From positions 2,294,001 to 2,358,000 of the forward strand of contig JAEUWY010000005.1 of assembly GCA_022059125.1 (NCBI GenBank): 64,000 bases of DNA. The letters are read 5' to 3'. Positions 1-10,395 of the stretch are shown here, piece by piece. A program made the position numbers and the translations under genes. A model generated the notes under the pieces. The model had not been told where the DNA came from. It worked only from the letters and a program-made list of their open reading frames with translations, and ran no database searches. Origin of the DNA: Corynespora cassiicola (lineage: Eukaryota; Ascomycota; Dothideomycetes; Pleosporales; Corynesporascaceae). The number at the start of each line of letters is the position of its first letter. The stretch's first letter is position 1.

Positions 1-639
1 TGCGATACGGGTGCTGAACCGGGGATGAGAGGTGCGGAATGGGGGTTGCGAAGCGACCCCCGCAGTGAGCGTACAATTCGACGAAATAGGCTTGCCACGT
101 GACGGCAAATGATTCTGGAAAAGTATCACTGTCTTGTTCCAAAAAAAAAACATGCTGTATATCTTAAGCTCCTTCATATGTAATAAATGTATGCATGGGG
201 CGATTAGATTGCAGAAAAATTTGGTTGTCTAGCCACGCTAATGTCTATTTAACTGTCCAGGTGCCCAGTTGGATTGCCCGAAAGACCAGCGCTAAGATGG
301 CTTCTACAATCCTGATTTTAAGTATAGGTAGGCTTTCACTATAAATCACTTGATATAAGTGTTTTGCCGTCCTATAACTCATGCCCAAGCAACATTGAGT
401 ATTTTGGGTCATGTTGACAGCCTAGTGCAAGCTGTGGGCGGCCGGCGAAAGTTCGGATGGTGATTCGGCTCCCCTGGTATATCCGGAATGTCGTGGTGAG
501 CCGCGCTCTCCGACGCTACGTCTCCAGCGTTGCCCGCAATCTTGGTATCACCAGAAATCCCCATATGATGAATAGATCCTCTTGATATATCACCCCAAGC
601 CTGAGTTCAATATTCGTCCCCCCCCCCCACAGATTCAAT
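1..639. other. Intergenic, no gene seen
   Basis: No ORF with coding character was found. The stretch holds a short poly-A run near 143-152 and an uninterrupted run of 11 C at 618-628 just before the aldolase start, probably in its 5' leader. Confidence 0.5.
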
Positions 640-1791
640 ATGCCGCTCTTCCAATCAAACCTCGAGCCTGAAGTCCAGGACGCGCTTCGTCTCTTGATTC
701 GCGCAGTAGGTGATTTTACGATACTATTATCAAAATATTAGGATATTGAAACTTTAAAGTCATGTTCCAGCCTTTTTTCATTTCTGAAATTTCTCTTTAT
801 TGTCTTTGTCCATTGGTCAAGTCATTCTTTGACCTTGAAAAGGGCGTCTTTACATTCATCTGCAAACAAGTCAGATATCCAGTCTAACCGTATCATGGAT
901 ACTTCCACGATAGTTCGCCCTTTGTGCTAGACCGAGGCTGCCTCCTCTATCCTATCATCAATCATTCCACTCTAATCTTCGCAACAGAACCATATCCTCC
1001 ACAACCATGCTCTAGTAGACGCTTTCGGCCACATATCTATCCGACACCCAACCGATCCAAGCACCTACATCATCTCATCCTACACTCCCGGCGCCCCAGC
1101 TCTCGTCTCCAATGCAGAACATTTCATCCAGTACAACATCAGCGACTCCACCCCGACATCTCCCCCCGAGCCGCAGGGCTACAGCGAGCGTTTCATCCAC
1201 GGAGAAATCTTCCGCCGCTTCCCGCAAGTCAACTGCGTGGTGCACAGCCACTCAGAATCCGTCATCCCCTTCGTGAGCGCTGGCGTGCCGATCAAGCCGC
1301 TGTGGCACATGGCGGGGTTCCTGGGAGCCGAAGGTGTGCCGGTGTTCGACGCGGGGGATGTGTGCGGGCGGGAGGGGCTGCCGGACCGCGACATGTTGAT
1401 AAAAAATGCGGCGTTGGGGAGCGCGCTCGCGGAGTGCTTTGCTTTTTCCGAAGAGCAGGGGAGCGTGGGAGTGTTGCGGCCGGTGGTTATGCAGGCTAAA
1501 CACGGATTCACGTGTGTTGGACCTACCATCCAGCGGGCTGTGTACAGGGCTGTGTATTTGCAGAAGAATTGTGAGCTCTTGAGTCGATCGATGCAGCTTC
1601 GGGGCGGGGTTGCTGAGGGGGTGAGCTATTTGAACGAGGAAGAAGCAAAGAGTTGTGAAGTCATGAACGAGAAGACTGAGGACAAGGCGTTTCGACTGTG
1701 GTTGAAAGAGGTGCAGATCAACCCATTATATAGCAACGAGGAAGGGGAACCAGAGGGCCTGTCGGTTGGAGGGATGAACCCCGACAAGTGA
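640..1791 (+). CDS. Class II aldolase/adducin-domain protein
   Basis: Two exons, 640-705 and 988-1791, give 289 aa. The 282-nt intron has donor GTAGGT and acceptor CAG and is phase 0. The join restores the family signature LIRANHILHNHALVDAFGH, which is why this start and join were chosen. The family uses a divalent metal (usually Zn) to cleave or decarboxylate hydroxy-acid or sugar-phosphate substrates. The metal ligands are visible as H107-S-H109 in VVHSHSE and H194 in AKHGF, with a Glu in the HGEIF segment. Length and lack of a signal peptide suggest a soluble cytosolic enzyme. The substrate cannot be read from sequence; fungal members are mostly uncharacterised. The gene converges on the MFS transporter downstream. 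The intron is unusually long for this window, so a small missed exon is possible, but the motif is continuous across the join. Confidence 0.88.
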
Positions 1792-1995
1792 ACAAATATT
1801 TGTGATAGAAGATGACTGGGAATTTGAAGATTGAGCTTCTCCAAAATATAGAGCGGGTGTTAATGGATATTGGCGTACAAAGAAGATGGTGAAAAGGGTA
1901 GGATCAAGACGTGAATTGACGCGACTTCGTTGAGTAGCATTAATTGAATAAGAGACATAATTGCCAGCTGCCTGGGACTTGATATCCTGGCTGTC

Positions 1996-3420
1996 TCAGA
2001 TCACCTCGTGCCAGAATTTGGTATATCCGCACCTCTGTTTCCTAGCTATACCAAAGAAAACGGACCCAAGAAAAAGGCTCCCACCAGCCACAGTGAAGGG
2101 GATTTGAAACCCCTCAGTGGCCTCCACAAGGATTGCAATGGTAACAATTCCAAGAGAGGCAGCAAAACTGGCAACACATGTCAGAAAATGGCTTCTTGTT
2201 ATCATGTCATCGTGATAGACTTGGTCGCTCCAGTGAAAAACGGATCCGGCTTTAATGTGGAGTGTCAGGATACTCCCGAGAGCCATTCCATGAACCGCAG
2301 TTCCAGCATACACCCACCCTGACCCCGGAACCCAAGCCAGCAGAATGTAACTCAAAGCAGCATAGCCAGAGGAGAGCATCAAAGTATTGACCGGGCCGAT
2401 ATGAGAGCGGAGAGTCGATCCGTGGGCCGAGAACGCAGCACTGAAAGCACCCAGCCCAAAAGCAGTCATGAGCATACGAGCCCCTTCATCCGGCCACATG
2501 AGAGCGTTGGACACGAGCAGGACGAGAAAGACGGGACAAGCAAAGAGACCAAAGAAGATGAAAAAGTAGCCCACCACAAACCACACCGTCCCTTTCTCTT
2601 TGCGTATAGCCCCCCAATTGGGCCAAGCGAGATCCAAATCATAGAGCTTACACCGCCTCACCAATCCCAGCGCAAGCACCAACGACACCCCCGTAACTGC
2701 CGCATTGATAAAGCACGCCCACTCAAACCTTTCGATCCGCAAAAACTGATACATCAACCCCGTATACACCAGCGCACCCACCATCCCCCCCGCAACCCCA
2801 CCCATCGTCATGAGCGGCACATTATTCTGATAATGCGACGCAAGACACAACACGCCAATCCAATACGCCATCCCCAGCGCCGTCCCCAGCACCGGGCCCT
2901 GCACCAAAAACAGAGCCCACCACGCCTCGACCAGGCCGACCGCGACCTGGCACCCCGTAGCCACCGCCGCAGAGATGAACGCCGCCCACTTGAACCCCAG
3001 CCGCCCGCACACGTATCTGCACGCGAGCCACGCGGGGAACAGGAACAGCAGCTGTGCGGCGGCGATCAGGGCGAGCGGCGCGAGCCCCGTCGTCGGGTGC
3101 CGCGTCGTGAAGTAGAATTCCAGGTAGGGGCCCGAGGAGAGCGGGATGCCGTAGGCGTTGAAGAGGATCAGGAATTGGGCGGCGTGGGCGCGGGCGCGGT
3201 TTTGCAGCTCGCGGTCGCTGGGTTTCTTGGTTTTGCGGCCGAGGATAGGGGGTGGAGGGGGTGGGTGGGTGCTGGCGTGGGTGTGACTGCTTGGGTTGCG
3301 GGAGAGGGCGCGGGAGGTGCGGGGTGGGCGCTTGGAGAGGCTGGCGGAGTACCAGGGGGGAGGGGCGGTGGGTTTGGGGTCCGTAGTGGGTGCGTGGGAT
3401 AAGGTGTGTCCTGCAGACAT
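1996..3420 (-). CDS. MFS transporter (12-TM type, UNC93/MCH-like)
   Basis: A single exon gives 474 aa from the ATG at 3420; an upstream in-frame ATG at 3564 would add 48 residues of low-complexity leader. I prefer 3420 because it has a better start context (CCAACATG) and the extension is not membrane-like. The first ~60 residues are Pro/Ser/Arg-rich and cytosolic. About twelve hydrophobic segments follow, with several aromatic-rich glycine helices such as YFFIFFGLF. The layout fits a major facilitator permease of the fungal UNC93-like or monocarboxylate-porter-like groups, acting at the plasma or an internal membrane. The substrate is unknown. It ends 204 bp from the convergent aldolase; co-function with it is only a guess. 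Confidence 0.72.
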   Translation of the reverse strand: MSAGHTLSHAPTTDPKPTAPPPWYSASLSKRPPRTSRALSRNPSSHTHASTHPPPPPPILGRKTKKPSDRELQNRARAHAAQFLILFNAYGIPLSSGPYLEFYFTTRHPTTGLAPLALIAAAQLLFLFPAWLACRYVCGRLGFKWAAFISAAVATGCQVAVGLVEAWWALFLVQGPVLGTALGMAYWIGVLCLASHYQNNVPLMTMGGVAGGMVGALVYTGLMYQFLRIERFEWACFINAAVTGVSLVLALGLVRRCKLYDLDLAWPNWGAIRKEKGTVWFVVGYFFIFFGLFACPVFLVLLVSNALMWPDEGARMLMTAFGLGAFSAAFSAHGSTLRSHIGPVNTLMLSSGYAALSYILLAWVPGSGWVYAGTAVHGMALGSILTLHIKAGSVFHWSDQVYHDDMITRSHFLTCVASFAASLGIVTIAILVEATEGFQIPFTVAGGSLFLGSVFFGIARKQRCGYTKFWHEVI

Positions 3421-3918
3421 GTTGGATGTGGTTCTGCTCTGGGTGGCTGCAGATGTGATCAGAGGATCAGAGTGAGTCTGCCACGGGTGGTGCAGTGGGC
3501 GAAAGGGGGTCAGCAGGAGTATATTGTGCACAGGAAGAGGACGATCGATGATAGTCGAGTGCAAACAGTGCCAGTGTCACAGGATATGAACAGCCCATTG
3601 TGTCAAGCAAGCACAACAAATGCTCAGCAAATCCCTCAAGGTTCAGGAAAAGGTTTGCACACAACCGAGAACATGGCACAACATAGAGCCCAAGAGCAAC
3701 AGACAGCGGGATGAAGTCGTAGATTGACCGTTATATCGAGTGCCTATGAAAAAGGAAATGAGTTATTATCATGCCAGATTGACATGCCCCTGTCTACAAA
3801 CAGGCAGCGGGGACGTCCCTAGGAGAAGCCAATCATACACATGCCTAGGGCCGGAGAAAACAGTAACCCTGAACGCCAAACTCAAAGCAATCGCCATAAT
3901 GGAAAACGGCCAATTCTT
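3421..3918. other. Intergenic between MFS and SH3 genes
   Basis: Contains the promoter of the minus-strand MFS gene and the 3' flank of the minus-strand SH3 gene. Short ORFs here overlap on both strands and lack family features. Confidence 0.4.
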
Positions 3919-4730
3919 TTAAAAGATGCCATTGACAATCTTGCCACCAATGGTGGCGCCCGCACCGAAGATGGCAGCGTTGCCGAGCTTCTTTCCAAAC
4001 TTCTTTCCACTCTCTTCAAATTTGCTGGGCTCTTGCGGGTTATTGGAGCTGCCAACGCCGTTGCTAACGTCCAAAGGCATGTTGCCGTAGTTGCTGGGCT
4101 GGGGCGCCGAAGGAGCCACGGCAGGAATGACAGCCTTCTCGTCGCGGCGGACATAGCTGGCGGGGAAAATACCCTCCTGGCCGGTGCGCTCGTTGCGGCC
4201 CTTCCACCACTCGTTGTTCATGTACTCGGTGACAGTGATCTTGTCGTTGGGCATGAGAGCCAGGTCGCCAGCGTCCTGGGCGTTGTACTGGTAGAGGGCA
4301 TTGGCGTAGGCGATGGCGGGAGGACCTGCGGGAGCGGCGGGTGGTGTTGGGTAGGCTGGTGGGGGCGGGTTTGCGGCATTGTCAGAGTAGTAGCCGATGC
4401 TGGCAGGGCTCTTGGTGTCGTTGCGGACCTGGTCTGCTTCGCGCTGCGCAACGCTCAAGTTGGACATTTGCTGTACGGGGACCTGGGCGGGGACCTGGGC
4501 GGGGACGGCCGGGAGAGCGCGCGCAGAGGAGGCGGCAGAAGCGGCCGAGGCAGGAAGCTGGTTGATGATGGTGTCGTACTGCTGCGAGCTGATGACATTG
4601 GCGTCGACGAGGAATTCCAGTTCCTGTTCATATCGTTAAAATGGACTGGCTGGTAATTATCCGCGGTGCGGCTCACAGTCTTGATGACCCTCAGCGACCG
4701 GTTGGTCATGGCATGGTTGAAGTCGGACAT
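3919..4730 (-). CDS. SH3 adaptor, LSB1/PIN3 (Las17-binding) type
   Basis: Two exons, 4730-4677 and 4623-3919, give 252 aa. The 53-nt intron (GTGAGC...CAG, phase 0) joins NRSLRVIKT to ELEFLVDANVI, the order seen in this family's N-terminal region. One SH3 domain follows a Pro/Ala-rich linker; its landmarks are ALYQY, EWWKG and FPASYV. The C-terminus carries a conserved glycine-rich segment (GNAAIFGAGATIGGK). In yeast the related proteins bind the WASP homologue Las17 through SH3 and tune actin assembly at endocytic sites and prion-like aggregation. Here the same role is inferred from architecture. The protein is presumably cytosolic at cortical actin patches. Nothing suggests truncation. Confidence 0.9.
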
Positions 4731-5266
4731 GGCGGAGGTGGAGTGTCAAGGCCGCAGCGAGGTGGGACTGGCGGGACAGGTGATTGCAACGAGCTGGTGT
4801 TTGCTTGCAGGCACCGGAAGTACAGCGCAGGTACTTGGCTGGCGTGGATCGGCGACAGAGGCTGCAGGGAAAAAGCGGACTGGCGACGTGTTGTGAGGTT
4901 CAGAGGAGTCGTCAGTTGATCCTGCAGTTCGCGCGGAAAGAAAGCGGGACTCGGGCTAGACGGGCTCGTTGGGCTAGGGCAGGGGCTCGGCAGGGCTGTG
5001 CCGTCTGGCGCGACGTCCGCCCATTGAGGCTGTGCTATTTTGGTGTCGCGCGTCGCGGCCCGTGAGAATCACGCACCTTCTAGGTTTACTTATTTCTAAT
5101 GGATCAGGCACTTGTGCAGCTGATGAACTACATTTTCAAAAACCCCGTAAAATTCTGTCATGAAGTATCTAGATAGGTACGTACCCAAGAGATGAATGTC
5201 ACATCATGTCACGTGTCCGTCCCACCACGGCCGGGACGGCCGCTCTGTCCCGTATTCCAGCGCATC
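4731..5266. other. Intergenic, no gene seen
   Basis: GC-rich 5' flank of the SH3 gene followed by AT-richer DNA leading to the SDR stop. Three overlapping plus-strand ORFs of 76-93 codons are mutually exclusive and show no domain. Confidence 0.4.
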
Positions 5267-6052
5267 TCAATGAGCCGCGCGCGAATTCATCGAGCGAAAG
5301 CCTTCTTGTCGCCTGTTCTCAAAACTTTCAAAAGCCTTCTCGATGAAGCCAACGGGGATCTGCTCCTCGCCCTTGACCAGCTTCGCCCACGTCGCCTCGG
5401 TGAACTCATCTAGCGGCATTCCCATAGATCGACCATTCTTAATGTCCGGCTGGTGCTTTTCGTCATGCAGCTCGGTCTGCACTGCCGGCGGGAAGATCTC
5501 AATTACTTTGATGTTTCCGGGCCCGTTCGTGAGCTGTTCCCTCAGGCAGAGAATGAAGTGATGCAGGGCCGCCTTTGTCGCCGAATAGTTGAGGCGGCTG
5601 ACCAGGGGAATCAAGGCAAGGCCCGACGAAGTGTATATGAGACTCGTTTCATTTTCCTTCTTCTGAAAGAAGGGGATGAAGGCATGCGTCAAGTGCACAT
5701 ACGACAGATAGTTGGTCCGGAGCTCGAGCTCGAGCAGCGAAAGATCGACCGTGTCTGGCTTGGAGAAGTCGAAGCCTCGTTGCATGCCCGAATTTAGAAG
5801 CACACTGTCAATATCCGGATGTTTTCTCGTGACATTGTTGGCAAACGCGGAGATCTCGTCCAGCTTGGAAATGTCGAAAACGACGGCGTCAACCTTGTCC
5901 CTGCCGTGCTTCTCAACGAATTCATCGAGATTCTCCTTCCTCCTTCCAACAATCACTGCCTTCTTTCCATCCTGCACCACCTTTTCTGCCAGTGCCCACC
6001 CGATGCCCGACGTGGCGCCAATGATAAGGACTTTGTTGTACTTGAGAGACAT
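5267..6052 (-). CDS. Short-chain dehydrogenase/reductase (SDR)
   Basis: A single exon gives 261 aa from the ATG at 6052. An in-frame ATG at 6148 would add 32 residues before the Rossmann fold, beyond normal SDR length, so it is rejected. The cofactor motif is GATSGIG at residues 12-18 and the active site is Y156-S-A-T-K160 with Ser at 142/143. The usual NAG is NSG at 87-89, a mild deviation, and N114 follows. A GRR at residues 36-38 after beta-2 favours NADP(H), as an inference. It is a classical cytosolic SDR of the DltE-like type with unknown substrate. It is transcribed away from the Zn2Cys6 regulator across an 800-bp shared upstream region and has a TATA box about 60 nt upstream, in keeping with regulated expression. 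Confidence 0.88.
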   Translation of the reverse strand: MSLKYNKVLIIGATSGIGWALAEKVVQDGKKAVIVGRRKENLDEFVEKHGRDKVDAVVFDISKLDEISAFANNVTRKHPDIDSVLLNSGMQRGFDFSKPDTVDLSLLELELRTNYLSYVHLTHAFIPFFQKKENETSLIYTSSGLALIPLVSRLNYSATKAALHHFILCLREQLTNGPGNIKVIEIFPPAVQTELHDEKHQPDIKNGRSMGMPLDEFTEATWAKLVKGEEQIPVGFIEKAFESFENRRQEGFRSMNSRAAH

Positions 6053-6852
6053 GTTTCGAGGCGTTTGTGGACAGATGCTGTCTGCTATGTTTTCTCGGCC
6101 AGGGCCTGGGTTTATATGCTCAAGGAGCCTCAGTCGTTGCAATGTCATACTAGCCTAAAAATAAGGAGAAAATGCTTGTCAAGTCCTCTTGCTATCGTTC
6201 TAATGATGTTGTCGTTTTGCCCAAATGATACCCCACATGCGGAACACTAACCTGATTGAGAATATCTGGTATGGACCCGGCACTGAGCGGCACTCTCTAA
6301 GTCCGCTCACCGATACATTTCCTTCACATTTCTAGCCCTCGCCCCTTCAATTTTGCGATATCCGCGAAGGCCCATGTCATCGTTCTGGGTGATGTGGGGC
6401 TCATTGTGACGTTAACAAAATCGCCGACCAGACCGTGTGCGATCGGACGCATTGCTCCGCGCAGTTGCCTGCCAATGTGGGGAACGGGCCTCCCTTAATC
6501 CATCCATTGCAGACAGATGGGTAGACAACTTTTGATATGCTTGTTGCCCAGCCCAGACATGCTTGTGCCCAAAATTTCGTCGTTAGACCATTTTAAAATA
6601 CATTACTGCCAAGCATTCTCCTTATCATGAACACGTTATTGAGTGGCGTATGTATCGAATTGCCTTGGGCTGTGATATAGGAAATTCCTGTTACCAGCCG
6701 AAAAGGTTGAATCGAGGGCGAGGTGGTGGATGAAGTCCGGATGGAGATCTTGCTTAGGCTTAGCGTTGGACTAGATAGGCTTAGCGCATGTAAGAAGCAG
6801 AGGTCGCGACTGATCCTTCGCAATTCTCATCTCATTAGACTCGATCCGAATC
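6053..6852. other. Divergent intergenic region, SDR / Zn2Cys6 gene
   Basis: The 800-bp region is shared by the divergently transcribed SDR and regulator. Apart from the TATA box on the SDR side no gene is supported. It is the natural place to look for operator half-sites (CGG repeats) of the adjacent regulator. Confidence 0.45.
6111..6116 (-). promoter_or_regulatory. TATA box of SDR gene
   Basis: TATAAA on the minus strand lies about 60 nt upstream of the chosen SDR start at 6052. The distance suits a fungal core promoter and supports the shorter start. Confidence 0.5.
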
Positions 6853-8647
6853 ATGAACGGCGTTGCGCTACATTTAACTGCACATAAAACATGTACACAA
6901 TGCAAATCAGCGAAGAAAAAGTGTGACAAGGCTCTGCCGGTCTGTAGCAGATGCACCAGGTAGGTCATGGCATGTCAGGTCCAACCGAGCCCTTCGGTCC
7001 GACCATCGACACCACTGACCCAACCAACCAGGCTGTCAGTCTCCTGCCTTTATCCTGATGCGGACACTTCACATGATACTGAGACCAGTCCCGGCCAATC
7101 TGGTACCAGAATCGACGAGATATTAGAACGACTGAGCAACATAGAATCCCACATAGGCCTGTCTAATTCTGACACGAATCCGAATTCCACTCCCTCGGGG
7201 CTCACCCAAAGTCTTGCATCTTCAAAAAGAGCCATTCCTGATGACTGGAAAATCAGTCCTGGAAACCTGCACCCTGACTCTCTAGGAATGGTCACCTATG
7301 GGAGTCTCGTACGTGTTCAACGAGAGAAAAACACACCATTGGCCACTTTTATCAACAAGTATTTCAGCTATACACACTTCTGGCTACCAATGGTTCGTCG
7401 ACGCAAGCTGGACACAGAGTTTGAGAATTTGGATACCTTGATTATCGAAGGCAACGACGACTATAAGATAGTGTTTCTTGCAATGCATCTTCTAGTATCT
7501 GACAAGATCCCGGGAGACACGTCGAGCTCGTACGACTATCGTGCCTGCAAGTACCACTTTGGCCATTACCTGACTCTGAAGAAACCTTATGTCCATCTGA
7601 TTCAGGCTGGTATGATGATAGCTCTTTATGAGCACATGCAAAGTATCGAAGATCGGGCAGTCACTACCCTAGGCATATGTGCAAGACTTGCATACACACT
7701 CAATTTGGACAGGCTTGTGGCCGAGATATCATATAGAGCCAAGGCAGATCTTTCTGCCGAGGAAGAAGAAGCGGTTCTGACTTGGTGGGGTTTATCTCTT
7801 CTTGATAGGTAAAGTCAAAAGCTACAAGTTGATGGGCAGTTGTCGTATGGACACCAACTAACCTTTACCAGATACTTCAGTATGAATCCCGCAAAAGTCC
7901 CTCACCATCCATGCATACCACTCTTTGATGACGGTGGGGACCATGTAGCAACTAATTCTGCTGGCATTCCTACTACGGCTTTCCATACTGTTGACAAGGA
8001 AACGATTGAAAGTGTTTCGATTGAGCTCGTGTCAGCTAGTCTTTTGGGAAGGGTGCAATTGTTAATCCGTAAAAGCCTCTTCGGAAAGAATTCTAAATTT
8101 CCAGAATCAAGTACCCGCATAATGAGGGACATAGATAGCTACCTGCAGATGCTGAATCAGAAAACAGTGTCTGACGGCAGCTGGTCTGGTCACGCCGTAT
8201 GCTACAGGTATGGTGTGATGTCTCCTCGATGCTCACTATTCTCAAACTGACAAAGGCCATAAAGTGCCAAACTTCATCTTCTATGTCACAAGGTGGAAAT
8301 GTATGAGACACTGGACTTGGAGAATACTAAAGCCATTTACTCGTGTATCGACGAGATGAGAGACACCATGAGGATGTGCAGAGCAGTTAACGGGTTTACG
8401 GAAAATTATCTCGAAGGCTGCCCACCTACGTGGATATCTATTGCCTACCAGGCAATTTCCACCTACAGGAAGCTACAACCGTTCATGAGGCAACATGGTC
8501 TCTCAGAGATTGACCTGCAATATGTAATGGAGTTGCTTTACACACTCCAACCACGGTACAAATTAGCAGGTACGTAACGGCTATTATTCGAAGTCCGCTA
8601 GACTGACTGCCCTAGAAACCTGTATTGCACTCCTTCGTTCGTCATAG
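6853..8647 (+). CDS. Zn2Cys6 fungal transcription factor
   Basis: Five exons (6853-6959, 7032-7808, 7872-8207, 8265-8569, 8616-8647) give 518 aa, all with GT-AG introns of 46-72 nt. The N-terminal binuclear zinc cluster has C14, C17, C24, C31, C34 and C41, spaced C-x2-C-x6-C-x6-C-x2-C-x6-C, with the basic run KSAKKK. An intron interrupts its last spacer, so gene finders may miss the finger. A short linker with a dimerisation-like heptad (RIDEILERLSNIE) follows. The rest is a fungal-specific middle homology region with FFxxxH-like and LLDRYF segments. The short last exon ends ETCIALLRSS. It is a nuclear DNA-binding regulator, probably of the neighbouring SDR, NmrA-like and DHA2 genes; that target set is inferred from position only. 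Its stop is 21 bp from the stop of the convergent NmrA-like gene. Confidence 0.86.
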
Positions 8648-8668
8648 CTAGTAAATCATCAATGTCAA

Positions 8669-9722
8669 CTAGTTCTTCACACCCCTCTCCAGCGCCTCCT
8701 CCAACCTGACTGGTTTAATCTCGGGAAACACCTCGTTAAGCCTTGTCACCCCTTCCGCATGAAACTTGCCCTCATTCATCCAAGCCCCCCACTTCGCAAA
8801 CGTCCCAATAATCATGGGCAACACCGCCTCTCCCCCAAACGCAGCAGCGGCCTTCTTGTACGCCGGCAACACCGTCACCTCGCCTTTAGCCAACTGCTCC
8901 AAGCTATCGTAGTGCACTTCAAACTTGGTGCCTTTGACCCTCTCCGCAATCTCGACGACCTGGTTCCACGTCTTGGTCTCGCCCGCGATGAAGTACTTAG
9001 GCTCCCAGGCGGGCAGGCTGAGCAGAGCGGCGACGTAGCGCCCCGTGTCAAAAGTGTAGGTGAAGTCTATGGGGTCGTTGCCTGTGCCTGGAATTGCCGC
9101 AATACCGCCGTCGACGTCGACCATGGCGGTGTTGCGTTGGATATAGGTAGGTAGAGAGGGGGCGTAATACTCGAGGAAGAGGCCGGGGTAGATGCGCGTC
9201 CATTCGAGGCTGGTCTTTGCGAGTTCTTGCTGGGCAGCTATGTGGGGTGCAGAAAGGGGGAAGGACTGGATGTCTCTGTTTGTCTGGTTAGTTGTCTTGG
9301 GTGGGGACTGGAAGGGAGGACAGAAGAACATACTCAGGTTTGTATTCGATAGCAGACCAGTTGTTGGGAATGAAGCGCTTCGTCACCGTGGACTTGTCTG
9401 CGGCATGAATCAAGTTGGACTCGGGACCTAGGTCACCCCAAGTGTTCAACGTCGCGATAACGGTGTTGATGTTGTTGTCCTGCAGTAAGGAGACGAGATT
9501 GTCGATGCTCGAATAGTCGGCAGCGAGAATGCGCACATCGAGCTCCTTTTCGAGATTTTCATTTGCCTAAATATTTGTTAGATGACCGGTTCATTGAATG
9601 ATGGAGGAACTTGCATTGCGCGATAGAATCACAGGCTCATGGCGGCCGTCAGCCTTTATCGCTTCGGCAATAGCACGCCCAAGGCCTGAGGAACCTCCTG
9701 CAATTGCGACTACGGAGGACAT
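8669..9722 (-). CDS. NmrA-like / isoflavone-reductase-like NAD(P) protein
   Basis: Three exons (9722-9615, 9566-9334, 9275-8669) give 315 aa. The dinucleotide-binding loop is GGSSGLGRAI at residues 9-18. A middle segment (FIPNNWSAIEYKPE) and the C-terminal Tyr/Phe-rich substrate cap resemble NmrA/PCBER-type reductases. The first intron (48 nt) has a GC donor: the join AAT|GCAAGT...TTTAG|GCA is phase 0 and keeps the frame, whereas every GT alternative breaks it. The second is a 58-nt GT-AG intron. Members either reduce small aromatic or isoprenoid substrates or sense the NADP/NAD ratio; the catalytic choice is not decidable here. It is cytosolic, with no signal peptide. It likely belongs with the flanking regulator and pump. 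Confidence 0.84.
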
Positions 9723-10395
9723 TCTGAGTGTATGTAGGATGGATTGAGCTAAGGTTTTACTTGAGGGCAGTTATAGAATTGCAGTGATTGACGCTTGATG
9801 ATCTGACAATTGCCGTAGTTCTCGCTGCCTTTTATACTTATCGCGTTCATTTAGGCTTCCAGCAGATCTTCGTCCGAATTTACTCTGCTACTGCATTCAT
9901 TCGTCCGACATTAAATTTTGCATCCTTCGCGTCGTAGGTCGCACGATGCGGGGCGTTTTGGTGGCTAGGCGCATCGTGGTTTAGAGAGGTGTTTTGAGCA
10001 TTGGTGATGCGCGGCCGCTGGCGGCCGACCAGCGGGCTGGTTCGCAACCACGAACTCAAGTTCTACTTGCTCTCTAATAGAGTATCAAAGTTTTTGTGGC
10101 TAAATAATCATGCGCAATGTACATATTTCCTGATTCTATCCGTTTGCAAGCCAGTTAGATCGTGATTTTCTTGTATACATGGTCAGCCTGCGGCCGTCCG
10201 AGTCCTCGTCCGACCGTGTATTTTGGCCCCCAGTTCGTCAGCTGCGAACGGATATATCGCGTTAGCACCGGTCATAACCTCCTGCAAGACAACGACAAAA
10301 CCACTCCACTCCAGCTTGACTGAATTCCGCACATTCTATCTGTAGTCCCATTCTATGCTGATGCAAATTCCTTGTCAGTCGTTTGTCTACTCCAT
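9723..10395. other. Intergenic between NmrA-like gene and DHA2 pump
   Basis: Promoter of the NmrA-like gene plus the 3' flank of the DHA2 gene, both on the minus strand. No gene is supported. Confidence 0.45.
9830..9836 (-). promoter_or_regulatory. TATA box of NmrA-like gene
   Basis: GTATAAAAGG on the minus strand holds a consensus TATAAAA about 108 nt upstream of the start at 9722. It indicates a TATA-driven, probably inducible promoter. Confidence 0.55.

Noticed and set aside
2401..3402. 333-codon plus-strand ORF
   Set aside because: Lies wholly opposite the MFS transporter gene and has a low-complexity Arg/His/Pro/Gly composition; an antisense shadow.
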